Below, in pieces: positions 1-9,600 of a stretch of 64,000 nt of DNA. The stretch is from Nostoc sp. PCC 7524 (GTDB taxonomy: Bacteria > Cyanobacteriota > Cyanobacteriia > Cyanobacteriales > Nostocaceae): contig NC_019684.1 of the NCBI RefSeq assembly GCF_000316645.1, positions 2,881,501 through 2,945,500 of the forward strand, read 5' to 3'. Every line of letters begins with the position of its first letter. The first letter of the stretch is position 1. Below the pieces are notes generated by a model. The model saw nothing but the letters and a program-made list of their open reading frames with translations, did no database searches and had not been told where the DNA came from. The translations under genes were made by a program, and so were the position numbers.

Positions 1-2
1 TG

Positions 3-1751
3 ACAGCAGGTACAATTGTCGATGCCAGTGACTTTCCTCGCCTCAATCGGGGTGGTGCTATCCAAATTCAAGGCAGAAATATTACTCTGGATGATTCTCT
101 AGTTTTTTCTGTCACCTTCGGCTCAAGCACAGGTGAAAATTTGGTAATTAATGCTAGGGAATCGTTGAGATTAAATAATAGTTCTAACATTGCTACGGCG
201 GCTCAAGGTGCAGGTAAAGCCGGAGATATTTTGATCACAGCCCAAGATACTGTACAACTAGGCGCAACATCATTTATAAGTTCACAAGTTTGTCCTTTGG
301 GTGGAAACTGTGAAACCGTTACAGGGAATGGTGGTAACGTGACAGTTGCAACTAGACAAGTGTTGCTGACAGATGGTGGAGGTATAGAAGTTTCCACCTT
401 TGGACAAGGAAATACAGGTAATATCCTAGTCACAGCTAGAGAAAGCATCAATCTGATTGGGGAAACTCCAGATGGCAATATTCCCAGTGGAATTTCTGCT
501 CAAGTTGATCAAGATGCCATAGATAATCCAGGTAATGTCGGGAATATCACCCTCGAAACCACAAATTTAACTATTCAAAATGGGGCGCAAATCTCTAATG
601 CTGCTAGGTATTCGGGTAAAGGGGGAAATATTACAATCAACGCCGCAGATAATATCTTGATTAGTGGCGCTTCACCATTTGCCACAACTTCACCTGTAGA
701 TATTTATCGTAGCGGTATTTTTGTCTCTGCCCAACCCGGTGCGACGAATAACGTCGGTTCATTGGATATCAATACTCAATTGCTGACTGTAGAAGATGGC
801 GGGAGAATCACAGCCGATAATTTTGGTGCAGGTGAGACGGATATACAACAGTTAAATGTCGGTAAGTTGGTAATTCGGGATGGGGGAGAAATTAGAACAG
901 GTGCATTTGGCGCAGGTGCTAGTGGAACTTTGATTGTCAAGGCTAGGGATGGCGTAGAAGTTACGGGTTCTGGAAGAATTGCTGAGAGTAATGTTGCTAG
1001 TAGCTTGTCTAGTAGAACTGAAGGTGACGGTAAGGCAGGCAACTTAATGATTGATAGTAAAAGTCTATTAATTGCAGATGGTGGAGAAGTTGCTGTTAGT
1101 AGTCAAGGTAATGGTGAGGTAGAGAATTTAGAAGTTACAGCTCGTGATGTGAAATTAGATCAAGGTAAGATCACTGCATCTGGAGGTGCTAATATCACGT
1201 TTAACCTCAGAGGTTTATTGCTACTGCGTAATAATAGTCAAATTTTGACTAGGGCAGGTGGCAAGATTGCCATTAACTCACCGTTTATCGTGGCTTTCCC
1301 TCAAGAAAATAGCGATATCACCGCTAATGGGGAAGGTGGGAAAGTGACAATCAATACCAAGGGCATTTTTGGTTTAGTTGTACGTAGTCGAGAGGAACTT
1401 GAGCAACTTTTGGGAACTACCGACTTTAGTCAACTTGATCCTCAACGTCTACCAACTAACGACATTACAGCCTTCTCTCAACCTATCCCATCATTAAATG
1501 GCTTATTCACTATCAACTCCCCAGAAGTGGAACCTAGCCAGAGATTAGTCCAACTACCTACAGATATTCATTTATCCCAGCAGATGACTATAAGTTGTAA
1601 CCCTGCCTCTGCTGTACCTAATTCCCATAAAATTGTTGAAGCTCAGGGCTGGATGGTCGATGCTCATGGCAACATTGTTTTAGTTGCTCAAAAAACAACT
1701 AATCATCTACACCCTTGGTTGCCATCTGCTGCTTGTCATGTTCATAAATAA
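3..1751 (+). CDS. Filamentous-haemagglutinin-like exoprotein, C-terminal part (5' end outside window)
   Basis: The frame is open from the first bases, so the true start lies upstream; a TTG at 141 is only an internal codon. The protein is a run of short beta-helix-like repeats rich in G, N, T and I (for example NAGDILITAQ-like and GNGGNVTVAT strands), as in the passenger of cyanobacterial two-partner secretion proteins of the FHA/S-layer-like family. The tail is distinctive: it has LPTDIHLSQQ followed by a segment with a lone Cys (ISCNPAS) and ends in HPWLPSAACHVHK. The family is known to be exported by an FhaC-type outer-membrane partner; none is visible here, perhaps because it is upstream. 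The stop lies inside the start of the CHAT gene (14-nt overlap), so the two are probably translated from one mRNA. Family assignment is good; the ligand or surface role is unknown. Confidence 0.82.
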   Translation, partial: TAGTIVDASDFPRLNRGGAIQIQGRNITLDDSLVFSVTFGSSTGENLVINARESLRLNNSSNIATAAQGAGKAGDILITAQDTVQLGATSFISSQVCPLGGNCETVTGNGGNVTVATRQVLLTDGGGIEVSTFGQGNTGNILVTARESINLIGETPDGNIPSGISAQVDQDAIDNPGNVGNITLETTNLTIQNGAQISNAARYSGKGGNITINAADNILISGASPFATTSPVDIYRSGIFVSAQPGATNNVGSLDINTQLLTVEDGGRITADNFGAGETDIQQLNVGKLVIRDGGEIRTGAFGAGASGTLIVKARDGVEVTGSGRIAESNVASSLSSRTEGDGKAGNLMIDSKSLLIADGGEVAVSSQGNGEVENLEVTARDVKLDQGKITASGGANITFNLRGLLLLRNNSQILTRAGGKIAINSPFIVAFPQENSDITANGEGGKVTINTKGIFGLVVRSREELEQLLGTTDFSQLDPQRLPTNDITAFSQPIPSLNGLFTINSPEVEPSQRLVQLPTDIHLSQQMTISCNPASAVPNSHKIVEAQGWMVDAHGNIVLVAQKTTNHLHPWLPSAACHVHK

Positions 1752-4422
1752 ATTTTTGAGAGTCTTTTGTCATTATTTATTAGGTAAAAAGCCAAAAATA
1801 AAACTCAGTTTATTTATATACTTTCTGGTTGGTTTAGTCTTGACAATCAATATCCCTGTACTGGCTGGCGAGGGTACACTGGGAACTTCTAAACCTGCGG
1901 TGAGTATGTCACTGGCTGCGTCGCAGTTGGTGAATACTGACAGTGACTTGTTGATAGAACAGGGTAAATCTTTATACGATGCTGGACGGTTTGCTGAGGC
2001 GGTACAGGTATTACAACAGGCAACCCAAGCATATAAGCAGCAGGGAGAAAGTCTGAAATTGGCTGCCACTCTCAGTAACTTGTCTTTAGCCTATCAACAA
2101 CTTGGGGACTGGCAAGCAGCAGAGGCAGCCATTAAAACCAGTCTGGAATTACTCCAAGCTCAAAAAAATGACAAAAACCTGCAAGTATTAGCCCAATCTT
2201 TGGATATTCAAGGACGTTTGCAATTGGCAATGGGCAAACCAGAAGCAGCCTTAGCAACTTGGCAACAAGCAGCAGAAATTTATCAGCAAGCTAAAAACCC
2301 TATTGGTGAAGTGCGATCGCGCATCAATCAAGCCCAAGCTTGGCGCACTCAAGGATTTTATCGTCGGTCTGTACAAATTTTGGCACAAGTCAATCAAAAA
2401 TTACAATCACAACCAGATACTCTAGAAAAAGCAGTAGGATTGCGATCGCTTGGTGATGCTTTAATGGTAGTCGGAGATTTAACTCAGTCGCGTACTATCC
2501 TAGAGCAAAGTCTCACAGTCGCCCAACGTTTACAACTGCCAACGGAGACAGGCGCTAGTTTATTTAGTTTAGGCAACAATGCACGAGCTAGACAGCAAAT
2601 ACCAGAAGCTATTGACTACTATCAACAAACAGTAGCCAAATCCGCCTCACCCCTCACCAAAATTCAAGCCCAACTTAATCACCTCAGCCTGTTGATTGAC
2701 AATCAAAAATTCTCAGAAACTCAAACTTTAATTCCCACCATTCAAACTCAACTTAACCAACTCCCCGCCAGTCGTGCTGCTATCTACGCTCAAATTAATT
2801 TCGTTCAAAGTCTAATGAAAGTTTTGAGTTCTGAGTTGCCAGTGCTGAGTAAAAATTCTCATTCAGTATTAGGAACTCAGGATTTAGCGTTGTTACTTGC
2901 CAAGACAATCCAACAAGCCCGCAGTTTGAATGATAAACGCGCCGAAGCTTACGCGCTGTTGAGTTTGGGTAACTTGTATGAGCAAAATCAGCAATGGCAA
3001 GAGGCACAAAGCCTGACTCAGCAGGCGTTAGTGTTAGCTCAAGGTAGCAATGCAGCAGATATTACCTATAAGTTGGAGTGGCAATTGGGGAGGTTATTCT
3101 GGGCGCAGAATAACATATCAGGTGCGATTGCCACTTATGATGCGGCAGTAGAAACCCTGAAATTTCTCCGCAGTGACTTAGTAGCAGTCAATCAAGATGT
3201 GCAGTTTAATTTTCGGGACAGTGTTGAACCAGTCTATCGGCAATCCGTAGAGTTGCTGTTACAGTCCCAATCGGCAGAAATTACCGAAAAAACTTTAGAT
3301 AAAGCCCGCCAACGCATGGAAGCCTTACAGTTGGCAGAGTTAGATAACTTCTTTCGGGAAGCGTGTCTGCAAGGTGAAGCTGTACCAATAGATACAATAG
3401 TAGACCAAGATAACCCCACCACAGCTATCCTGTACCCGATTATTTTACCGGAACGGTTTCAGGTAATTGTTAAACTGCCTAATAAACCCTTACGGCATTA
3501 CAGCACTCCAGTTAGCCAGAAACAAGTAGAAAAAGTTCTCAGCGAACTGAGACGAAATTTGGTAAATCCCACTGCTACCAAAGCGATTAAAACCCAATCA
3601 CAACAAGTTTATAACTGGTTACTCAAACCCATTGAGGCAGAACTCGTTGCCAGTGGAGTGAAAACATTAGTATTTGTACCTGATGGTGGGTTACGAAATT
3701 TACCAATGGCGGCACTTTATGATGGCAAACAGTATTTAGTGGAAAAATATGCGATCGCTCTTAGTGTTGGTCTGCAACTCCTTGATCCCAAACCCCTAGA
3801 GCGTCAAGAACTCAGAGCTTTAACGGCTGGACTCACTCAGCCCCCACCAGAGTTTCCCAACTTTGCGCCCCTACCCGCCATCAAATCAGAAGTCAATCTG
3901 ATTGCCAGTGCCGGAGTTGCCATTACCAGTCTTTTAGATCAGCAATTCACCCGCGAAGCATTAGAAAGAGAGGTGAATACTGTGTCATTTAACGTTGTGC
4001 ATTTAGCAACTCATGGTCAATTTAGTTCTCGTGCCGAAAACACCTTTATTTTGGCGGCTGACGGCCCGATTAACGTCATTCAGTTCGACACCCTACTTCG
4101 CAGTCGCAACCAAAACCAACCGGGCGCAGTAGAACTATTAGTATTAAGTGCCTGTCAGACAGCAACCGGAGACAACCGCGCCGCCCTAGGTTTAGCAGGA
4201 GCCGCAGTTAGAGCCGGCGCACGCAGCACCGTCGCATCCCTATGGCAAATTGATGACGAATCAACAGCCTTGTTCGTTGGTGAATTTTATCGAGAACTGA
4301 AAAGCCGCAAAGTTACCAAAGCTGAAGCACTCCAACAGGCTCAACTCAAACTACTACGACATCCCAACTACCAAGCACCTAGCTTTTGGTCTGCCTATGT
4401 GTTAATTGGGAATTGGTTGTAA
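1738..4422 (+). CDS. TPR-repeat CHAT-domain (caspase-like peptidase fold) protein, membrane-anchored
   Basis: The 894-residue protein starts at ATG 1738, inside the 3' end of the upstream exoprotein gene; a TTG at 1684 in the same frame is less likely. Residues about 22-40 form a hydrophobic segment (signal peptide or anchor) ending near VLAG. Residues about 60-420 are tetratricopeptide repeats (LSNLSLAYQQLGDW, LLSLGNLYEQNQQW). The C-terminal third is a CHAT domain with VPDGGLRNLPMAALYDG, the His motif ATHGQ (His759) and the Cys motif LSACQT (Cys806), so the His/Cys dyad is intact. CHAT proteins are predicted cysteine peptidases of clan CD. In cyanobacteria they often sit next to haemagglutinin-like exoproteins, as here. 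Processing or control of the exoprotein is an inference. RNase II lies convergent, 5 nt past the stop. Confidence 0.9.
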   Translation: MFINKFLRVFCHYLLGKKPKIKLSLFIYFLVGLVLTINIPVLAGEGTLGTSKPAVSMSLAASQLVNTDSDLLIEQGKSLYDAGRFAEAVQVLQQATQAYKQQGESLKLAATLSNLSLAYQQLGDWQAAEAAIKTSLELLQAQKNDKNLQVLAQSLDIQGRLQLAMGKPEAALATWQQAAEIYQQAKNPIGEVRSRINQAQAWRTQGFYRRSVQILAQVNQKLQSQPDTLEKAVGLRSLGDALMVVGDLTQSRTILEQSLTVAQRLQLPTETGASLFSLGNNARARQQIPEAIDYYQQTVAKSASPLTKIQAQLNHLSLLIDNQKFSETQTLIPTIQTQLNQLPASRAAIYAQINFVQSLMKVLSSELPVLSKNSHSVLGTQDLALLLAKTIQQARSLNDKRAEAYALLSLGNLYEQNQQWQEAQSLTQQALVLAQGSNAADITYKLEWQLGRLFWAQNNISGAIATYDAAVETLKFLRSDLVAVNQDVQFNFRDSVEPVYRQSVELLLQSQSAEITEKTLDKARQRMEALQLAELDNFFREACLQGEAVPIDTIVDQDNPTTAILYPIILPERFQVIVKLPNKPLRHYSTPVSQKQVEKVLSELRRNLVNPTATKAIKTQSQQVYNWLLKPIEAELVASGVKTLVFVPDGGLRNLPMAALYDGKQYLVEKYAIALSVGLQLLDPKPLERQELRALTAGLTQPPPEFPNFAPLPAIKSEVNLIASAGVAITSLLDQQFTREALEREVNTVSFNVVHLATHGQFSSRAENTFILAADGPINVIQFDTLLRSRNQNQPGAVELLVLSACQTATGDNRAALGLAGAAVRAGARSTVASLWQIDDESTALFVGEFYRELKSRKVTKAEALQQAQLKLLRHPNYQAPSFWSAYVLIGNWL

Positions 4423-4427
4423 ACTAC

Positions 4428-6488
4428 CTAATTCGCTGCTGTCTGGGCTTCTTGATAAATAATTTCTTGGAATTGAATCATATCTTTTCGTGGGTCAGAA
4501 AAGCTGACTTTGACTAACACTTGTTCGCCCAAGCTAACTGCACGTCTGAAAATCATCGGTAACTGCAAGCCTAAATCTTCTAACAGTATGAGTGCTAAAT
4601 TACTATCTTCTCGCAACCACATTAACACTGTTACTTGCCAAATTTGCTCAGGATGACGGCGTAAATACTCTAACGCCCAATATTTATTGGTTTGCCGTTC
4701 TACCATTGTTAATTCTTGAGTGGTACTGGTGACGGTCATCATCACTTCTTTGAGTTGTTCGGCGGAAAAGGGCGGTACTTCCCCCCGTAAATGGGCTTTG
4801 AGTTGAAAATGGGTGAGTAAATCACTGTAGCGCCGGATAGGAGAAGTCGCCTGAGTGTAAGTATCCAAGCCTAAACCAGCATGACGCACAGGAGTAATAC
4901 TCATTTCACTCTTGGGCATACAACGCCGCATTGCACAGGCGCGGACAAATCCCGCCGGTAGCTGGAGTAATTCTTGTTCTGGGGGTAATTCTGGCTGTGG
5001 TTGTCCACGAAAGGGTAAGGGGATGTTATGTTTTTGACCATAACGCGCTGCTACTTCACCAGCGAGAATCATCATTTCTGCTACTAACTGCCGCGATGGG
5101 GAATCATCTAAGATGTCGATGCTGATGTCGTCATCTTTAACTTTAATCATCGCCTCTGGCATATTAATACTGATCGCGCCTTGATTATACCGCCAAGCTT
5201 TACGCTTAGTTGCCCAATTGGCGATCGCTTCAATTTCTGGTTCTGCTTCTACCCCTAATTCCAGCATCTCATCTACATCTTCGTAGGTGAGGCGGTAGGT
5301 AGGTTTAATTAAACTCGGATGAATTGTAAAGTCTTCTACTGCCCCATCTGCATCTAAAATAATCCCAAAGCTCAAGGCACAACAGATTTTTCCCTGCACC
5401 AAACTCATCGGTCCAGTTGCCAAGACTTCGGGGAACATGGGAACCATCCCTGTAGGCAAATATACTGTACTACCCCGCTTTCTAGCCTCTAAGTCTAAAT
5501 CATCTTCTGGCGCTAACCAACGAGTGGGATCAGCAATATGTACCCACAGTCTATCTCTACCATCAGAAAGTATTTCCCAACTCAGACCATCATCTATTTC
5601 TGTGGTACTTTCATCATCAATGGTGTAGACCTTGAGGTGAGTCAAATCAAGACGATTTGTATCTGAGTCTATGGGGGGGTAATCTAAACGCTGTTGCGCC
5701 ACTTCTAATACCTTGCTAGGAAACTGAACTGGAATTAAAGAACGACGCAGGAATAGGTTCTCATTCGTACTCCACCACCCCAAGTCTACCAATAATTGAA
5801 AAGCTCCTTGGGGTGTAGCGTGTCGCCCCAACATATTCATTGTTTCTAAAACTGGTGCTGGAGGAGGATAGGCACGGGCCAGCGAGTCATAATTTACTCC
5901 TGCTCGCACGATATCCGCCAACAGTGCTGCATACTTTTCTAATGCTTCTAGACGTTGGCGATCATGGCGCTGCCATTCTACTACTTCCCCTTGGAGTGCT
6001 TGCTCTACACGCATCAAGAATTCTTGCTGTTCCCTAGCTTTCAGAGCTTCTACTTCTATTTGGTGCTTGCGTTCTGCTACCTGAGTTGTCGTTCTCGGTT
6101 CGTAAGTATCACCTTTTTGCTTAAAGTAGAGTTTGTCATCTGAGAGTAAACAATGGGCGGCGTAACAAGGCGCTGAGTCTGATTCAGAAAACAGCAAATT
6201 TGCCATTTGGGACGGCGTGACTGTTTCCCCTTCCTCTACCAATAATTCCCAAGCTACTTCTAAGCTTGAAGGGTCTAAATAAGGCTTGACCTGCTCTAAA
6301 AAACTGGCAATGTCAGATGGTTTGTAGGTCTGACCGTTAACCGTATAGGTCATTTGTCTAGGCGCGAGGCTGTGGGATTGACCTCGTTCATCGATCACAA
6401 ACCAACGGGTCTTTCCGTCTGGACGGTCTACTACCCCCAAACGGCGATCGCCTTGAACCCTAAATTCAACTAGCGTCCCCTTCTCCAC
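4428..6488 (-). CDS. rnb: RNase II/RNase R-family 3'-5' exoribonuclease
   Basis: The 686-residue protein carries an RNB catalytic domain. The metal-binding acidic cluster is seen as DDESTTEIDDGLSWE (about residues 290-303), followed by HIADPTRWL, GTSVYLP-like and the YTQATSPIRRYSDL motif typical of RNB enzymes. The N-terminal part (GTLVEFRVQGDRRLGVVDRP) looks like a small beta-barrel nucleic-acid-binding domain. I chose GTG 6488 because related cyanobacterial proteins begin with an MEKGTLVEF-like sequence; the frame stays open to a TTG at 6560 but those residues look non-conserved. It lies downstream of rpmG-rpsR on the same strand, with a gap of about 220 nt, an order that recurs in cyanobacteria. 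The expected role is 3'-5' degradation of mRNA and rRNA fragments. Whether it is RNase II-like or R-like is not resolved. Confidence 0.88.
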   Translation of the reverse strand: MEKGTLVEFRVQGDRRLGVVDRPDGKTRWFVIDERGQSHSLAPRQMTYTVNGQTYKPSDIASFLEQVKPYLDPSSLEVAWELLVEEGETVTPSQMANLLFSESDSAPCYAAHCLLSDDKLYFKQKGDTYEPRTTTQVAERKHQIEVEALKAREQQEFLMRVEQALQGEVVEWQRHDRQRLEALEKYAALLADIVRAGVNYDSLARAYPPPAPVLETMNMLGRHATPQGAFQLLVDLGWWSTNENLFLRRSLIPVQFPSKVLEVAQQRLDYPPIDSDTNRLDLTHLKVYTIDDESTTEIDDGLSWEILSDGRDRLWVHIADPTRWLAPEDDLDLEARKRGSTVYLPTGMVPMFPEVLATGPMSLVQGKICCALSFGIILDADGAVEDFTIHPSLIKPTYRLTYEDVDEMLELGVEAEPEIEAIANWATKRKAWRYNQGAISINMPEAMIKVKDDDISIDILDDSPSRQLVAEMMILAGEVAARYGQKHNIPLPFRGQPQPELPPEQELLQLPAGFVRACAMRRCMPKSEMSITPVRHAGLGLDTYTQATSPIRRYSDLLTHFQLKAHLRGEVPPFSAEQLKEVMMTVTSTTQELTMVERQTNKYWALEYLRRHPEQIWQVTVLMWLREDSNLALILLEDLGLQLPMIFRRAVSLGEQVLVKVSFSDPRKDMIQFQEIIYQEAQTAAN

Positions 6489-6707
6489 AACTCTCGCACT
6501 TATGATTGGTTGACAAATAAATTTTAGATTTTGGAGTTCAATAATGGCTACTAAATCCAAAATTCCATGATTTTCTAGATGTAGAACAAGTTTCCCTGCT
6601 AACTGAGATTTTAGATTATGGACTCAGACAATCGAAAGCCACATATCATCATCTATGCAGCTTCTCCCGTTTATCCAAAATCTAAAATGCTCGGTAACAA
6701 CTTGCTC

Positions 6708-6923
6708 TTAACCTTCGGCATTGATAAATGGCAATAATGCCACAAGACGAGCGCGTTTAATTGCTAATGTCAAGTCTCGCTGTTGTTTAGCAGTTAGCCC
6801 CGTAATCCGACGTGGTAATATTTTACCCCGCTCGGTAATAAACTTACGCAACAAGTCAACATCTTTGTAATCAATTGGTTCTCCAGGCTTAATTGGAGAC
6901 AAACGACGACGGTAATAGCTCAT
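6708..6923 (-). CDS. rpsR: 30S ribosomal protein S18
   Basis: This is a 71-residue basic protein of standard length for bacterial S18. It has the typical core [19 protein letters not shown] followed by [22 protein letters not shown]. It sits on the platform of the 30S subunit with S6 and S11. The ATG lies 2 nt after the rpmG stop, so the two genes form a tight operon. An RNase II gene follows on the same strand. Nothing unusual is seen. Confidence 0.97.
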   Translation of the reverse strand: MSYYRRRLSPIKPGEPIDYKDVDLLRKFITERGKILPRRITGLTAKQQRDLTLAIKRARLVALLPFINAEG

Positions 6924-6925
6924 CT

Positions 6926-7120
6926 TTACTTGATTTCCTTGTGAACAGTATGTTTATTACAATGGGAGCAGAACTTGCTTAGTTCTAAGCGGTTGGTGGT
7001 GTTACGACGGTTCTTAGTCGTGGTATACCGGGAAACACCAGGGGATCGCTTATCTGGATTCGTTCGACACTCAGTACATTCTAGTGTCACTACAATACGG
7101 ACACCTTTACTCTTAGCCAT
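6926..7120 (-). CDS. rpmG: 50S ribosomal protein L33
   Basis: The 64-residue protein matches L33: [18 protein letters not shown], then [22 protein letters not shown] and [20 protein letters not shown]. It carries two CxxC pairs (CTEC and CSHC), so it is the zinc-binding form. It is the first gene of the rpmG-rpsR pair, with only 2 nt between stop and next start. The upstream RDD gene on the same strand is separated by 43 nt. Confidence 0.97.
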   Translation of the reverse strand: MAKSKGVRIVVTLECTECRTNPDKRSPGVSRYTTTKNRRNTTNRLELSKFCSHCNKHTVHKEIK

Positions 7121-7163
7121 AATCTTACAAACGCTAAAGCCTGAAGAGAATTAACACAAATAA

Positions 7164-7721
7164 CTATCTTCTCACATTTCGCCGCAAAGTTTCAACTAAT
7201 CGTTTGATTTTTATATCTAACGAGTAGCCCCGACGCGACGAAACAATGAAAGTTCCAGCATAACGGTCATGCAAAGTTTGCCGCATCTGCGTATCAGATA
7301 AAGCAGCACCACAGTCAATTGCTAGGGGAATCACTAGCAGTATAACAGTAGGATTGGCGCGAATATTGCTCAAGGCAATGGACACCAAAATTGCACCAAA
7401 GCCAATTATAGCCTCTCTTTTCAAGAGTACCTGCAACTGGGGAATTCTGCCGACCACTTGCCCATTCTGTACTTCTAGCACTTTCAAGTCAAACGCCCAA
7501 CGTCCCAAACTTTGACCTTGATTGTTATAAGCCAACAGCACCCGCAAAATTAGCCAACCAAAGATAAAAACTAGAATTTGGATGAGTTGAAAACCGATTT
7601 GATTACTTCCCAATAGAGAACTGACTAGCCAAACAACGATAAAATCCAATCCCAAAGCCATACCGCGCCGATTAATCTCAGCTTTAGGATAGTGTTGTTG
7701 GGGAACTCGTTCGATAGTCAT
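7164..7721 (-). CDS. RDD-family integral membrane protein
   Basis: The protein has 185 residues and about three to four hydrophobic segments (residues about 22-40, 45-64, 108-128). It starts with a short soluble arm and the INRRGMALGLDFIVVW element whose R and D pattern gives the RDD family its name. A second family motif, NNQGQSLGRWAFDLKVL, is at about residues 66-82. RDD proteins are small membrane proteins of mostly unknown function, some tied to Na+/H+ or compatible-solute transport. The region just before the ATG on the coding strand is the complement of five GGGGATT repeats, so no Shine-Dalgarno sequence is visible. The gene precedes rpmG on the same strand but function does not suggest a true unit. 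Confidence 0.8.
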   Translation of the reverse strand: MTIERVPQQHYPKAEINRRGMALGLDFIVVWLVSSLLGSNQIGFQLIQILVFIFGWLILRVLLAYNNQGQSLGRWAFDLKVLEVQNGQVVGRIPQLQVLLKREAIIGFGAILVSIALSNIRANPTVILLVIPLAIDCGAALSDTQMRQTLHDRYAGTFIVSSRRGYSLDIKIKRLVETLRRNVRR

Positions 7722-7727
7722 AACAAT

Positions 7728-7762
7728 GGGGATTGGGGATTGGGGATTGGGGATTGGGGATT
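7728..7762. repeat. Short tandem repeat (GGGGATT)x5
   Basis: Five perfect copies of the 7-mer GGGGATT lie directly upstream of the RDD start codon, 6 nt from the ATG. They occupy the place where a ribosome binding site would be expected. This is a typical STRR of Nostoc/Anabaena. The plus strand has the G-run spacing of a possible G-quadruplex. Confidence 0.95.
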
Positions 7763-7914
7763 AATTAGAACTTTCCCTTGATCTCCCTTGTTGCACCTTG
7801 CCTTTATTCTAAGTATATTTCCTATCTCAGTTTTGAAAGCTACCGCCAGAACAGGGAGGAAAAATCCCCGCGATCGCTCTGAGTGCCTACACTAGAAAGA
7901 GTGATCAGCAGCAT

Positions 7915-7980
7915 ATGTCTAAGCCAGTTGACTTATTTGAACTAGCTCAAGTGATTACCAGTCTATTAGAACAAAAATAA
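7915..7980 (+). CDS. Tiny possible ORF (21 aa) just upstream of moeA
   Basis: An ATG-started frame of 21 codons (MSKPVDLFELAQVITSLLEQ plus K) ends 2 nt before the moeA start. The translation has an amphipathic helix-like composition rather than random codons, and the spacing suggests translational coupling. It could be a leader peptide, the remnant of a longer gene, or chance. No family is recognised. Confidence 0.25.
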   Translation: MSKPVDLFELAQVITSLLEQK

Positions 7981-7982
7981 CT

Positions 7983-9257
7983 ATGCTATCAGTCAGGGAT
8001 GCAGCAGATATTATTTTTAATTTAGTCCAGCCATTAGATCCCCAACAAGATACAGAAGTTGTAGATTTATTCGCCGCCAACGGACGTATTTTAGCAACAC
8101 CAGTCACCAGTCCTTTAGATTTTCCTCACTGGGATAATTCAGCGATGGATGGCTATGCGGTACGTTATGAAGATGTTCATAATGCTAGCACTGAACAGCC
8201 AGTTAATCTAGAAATTGTCGAAGAAATTCCCGCAGGATATCAACCAAAGTTAACCTTACAACCAGGACAAGCCGCACGAATTTTTACAGGTGCGGTAATT
8301 CCCCAGGGTGCGGATACTGTAGTCATGCAAGAGATGACGCACCGGGAAGATCACCGCGTTTTGATTCTCACTACACCCCAACTAGGGGAATTTGTCAGAC
8401 GCAAAGCCTCTTATTATCAAGCAGGGACACAATTGTTACCCGCAGGTATTAAGTTAACTGCGGCAGAAATTGCCGTTTTAGCTGCATCTCAATGCCCTCA
8501 AATCAGGGTTTACCGTCGTCCCCGTGTAGCAATTTTTTCTACAGGAGATGAATTAGTCACAGTTAATCAACCTTTACAACCAGGACAAATTGTTGATTCT
8601 AATCAGTATGCCTTAGCTGCTTTAGTGCAGCAAAACGGGGCAGAAGCGATATTATTAGGCATTGTCAAAGATAACCCAGAAGCCTTACAACAAACTATTA
8701 AGCAAGCCATCACCAACGCCGATATAGTAATTTCTTCCGGTGGTGTTTCCGTTGGTGATTATGACTATGTAGACAAAATTCTTGATGGGTTAGGCGCAAA
8801 AATCCACATCCGCGCTGTAGCAATGCGTCCAGGAAAACCCCTAACCGTCGCCACTTTCTCTAATTTCTACTCCCCAGTCCCTAGTCCCCAATCCCCTATA
8901 TATTTTGGTTTACCAGGAAACCCGGCGGCGGTGTTGGTGACTTTTTGGCGATTTGTGCAGCCAGTTATCCAAAAACTAGGGGGAATTGCTGAGGGTGGGA
9001 AACCGGAATTTATGAAAGTGCGATCGCGTGATGAGCTGCGATCGGACGGTAAGCGCGAAACTTATATTTGGGGACGCTTACATTTAATTGATGGAGTTTA
9101 CGAATTTCACAAAGCTGGAGGTAGTCATAGTTCCGGCAACTTAATTAATTTAGCTCAAACCAATGCTTTAGCCGTGCTACCAGTAGACACAACATTAATT
9201 CCACCAGGCGAAAAAGTAGATATTTTGCTATCCCAAGTGATGTCACACACAACTTAA
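7983..9257 (+). CDS. moeA: Molybdopterin molybdotransferase MoeA
   Basis: MoeA inserts molybdate into adenylylated molybdopterin in the last step of molybdenum cofactor synthesis, needed for nitrate reductase among others. The 424-residue protein shows the family marks in order: [15 protein letters not shown] near residue 55, [17 protein letters not shown] near 100, the MoCF_biosynth motif [12 protein letters not shown] near 258, [11 protein letters not shown] near 285 and [11 protein letters not shown] near 310. The C-terminal domain IV follows. An oddity is a 10-15 residue segment ([13 protein letters not shown]) just before GLPGNP that is encoded by a short tandem repeat; see separate entry. 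rpsO follows after a gap of about 60 nt. Confidence 0.95.
   Translation: MLSVRDAADIIFNLVQPLDPQQDTEVVDLFAANGRILATPVTSPLDFPHWDNSAMDGYAVRYEDVHNASTEQPVNLEIVEEIPAGYQPKLTLQPGQAARIFTGAVIPQGADTVVMQEMTHREDHRVLILTTPQLGEFVRRKASYYQAGTQLLPAGIKLTAAEIAVLAASQCPQIRVYRRPRVAIFSTGDELVTVNQPLQPGQIVDSNQYALAALVQQNGAEAILLGIVKDNPEALQQTIKQAITNADIVISSGGVSVGDYDYVDKILDGLGAKIHIRAVAMRPGKPLTVATFSNFYSPVPSPQSPIYFGLPGNPAAVLVTFWRFVQPVIQKLGGIAEGGKPEFMKVRSRDELRSDGKRETYIWGRLHLIDGVYEFHKAGGSHSSGNLINLAQTNALAVLPVDTTLIPPGEKVDILLSQVMSHTT
8871..8896 (+). repeat. STRR-derived segment inside moeA
   Basis: The stretch reads as CCCC-AGT/TAGT/CAAT units, the reverse complement of the GGGGATT/GGGGACT repeats found between genes in this window. 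It stays in frame within moeA and encodes the Pro/Ser-rich loop SPVPSPQSP. Confidence 0.75.
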
Positions 9258-9318
9258 GGGCTGTGATATGATGGGAGACTGCTGCATACATTTAGAAAAA
9301 ATCGAAATTAAACTAATC

Positions 9319-9588
9319 ATGGCTCTGACGCAACAGCGCAAACAAGAAATCATTTCTAGCTACCAAGTTCATGAAACTGACACTGGCTCTGCTGATGTCC
9401 AAATCGCTATGCTAACTGCACGTATTAACCGTCTGAGCGAACATCTCCAGGCTAATAAAAAAGACCATTCTTCCCGACGGGGATTGTTAAAGCTGATTGG
9501 TCAGCGCAAGCGCCTTCTGGCATATATTCAAAAAGATAGCCTGGAAAAATATCAAGCCTTAATTCAACGCTTAGGTATTCGTGGATAG
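9319..9588 (+). CDS. rpsO: 30S ribosomal protein S15
   Basis: The 89-residue product is the usual length of S15. It contains the signature region [20 protein letters not shown] and [21 protein letters not shown]. It binds 16S rRNA early in platform assembly. I take ATG 9319 ([11 protein letters not shown]); an in-frame ATG at 9268 would add 17 residues foreign to the family. The PAM68 gene follows after 12 nt on the same strand and is probably co-transcribed. Confidence 0.97.
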   Translation: MALTQQRKQEIISSYQVHETDTGSADVQIAMLTARINRLSEHLQANKKDHSSRRGLLKLIGQRKRLLAYIQKDSLEKYQALIQRLGIRG

Positions 9589-9600
9589 GGACTAGCATTT

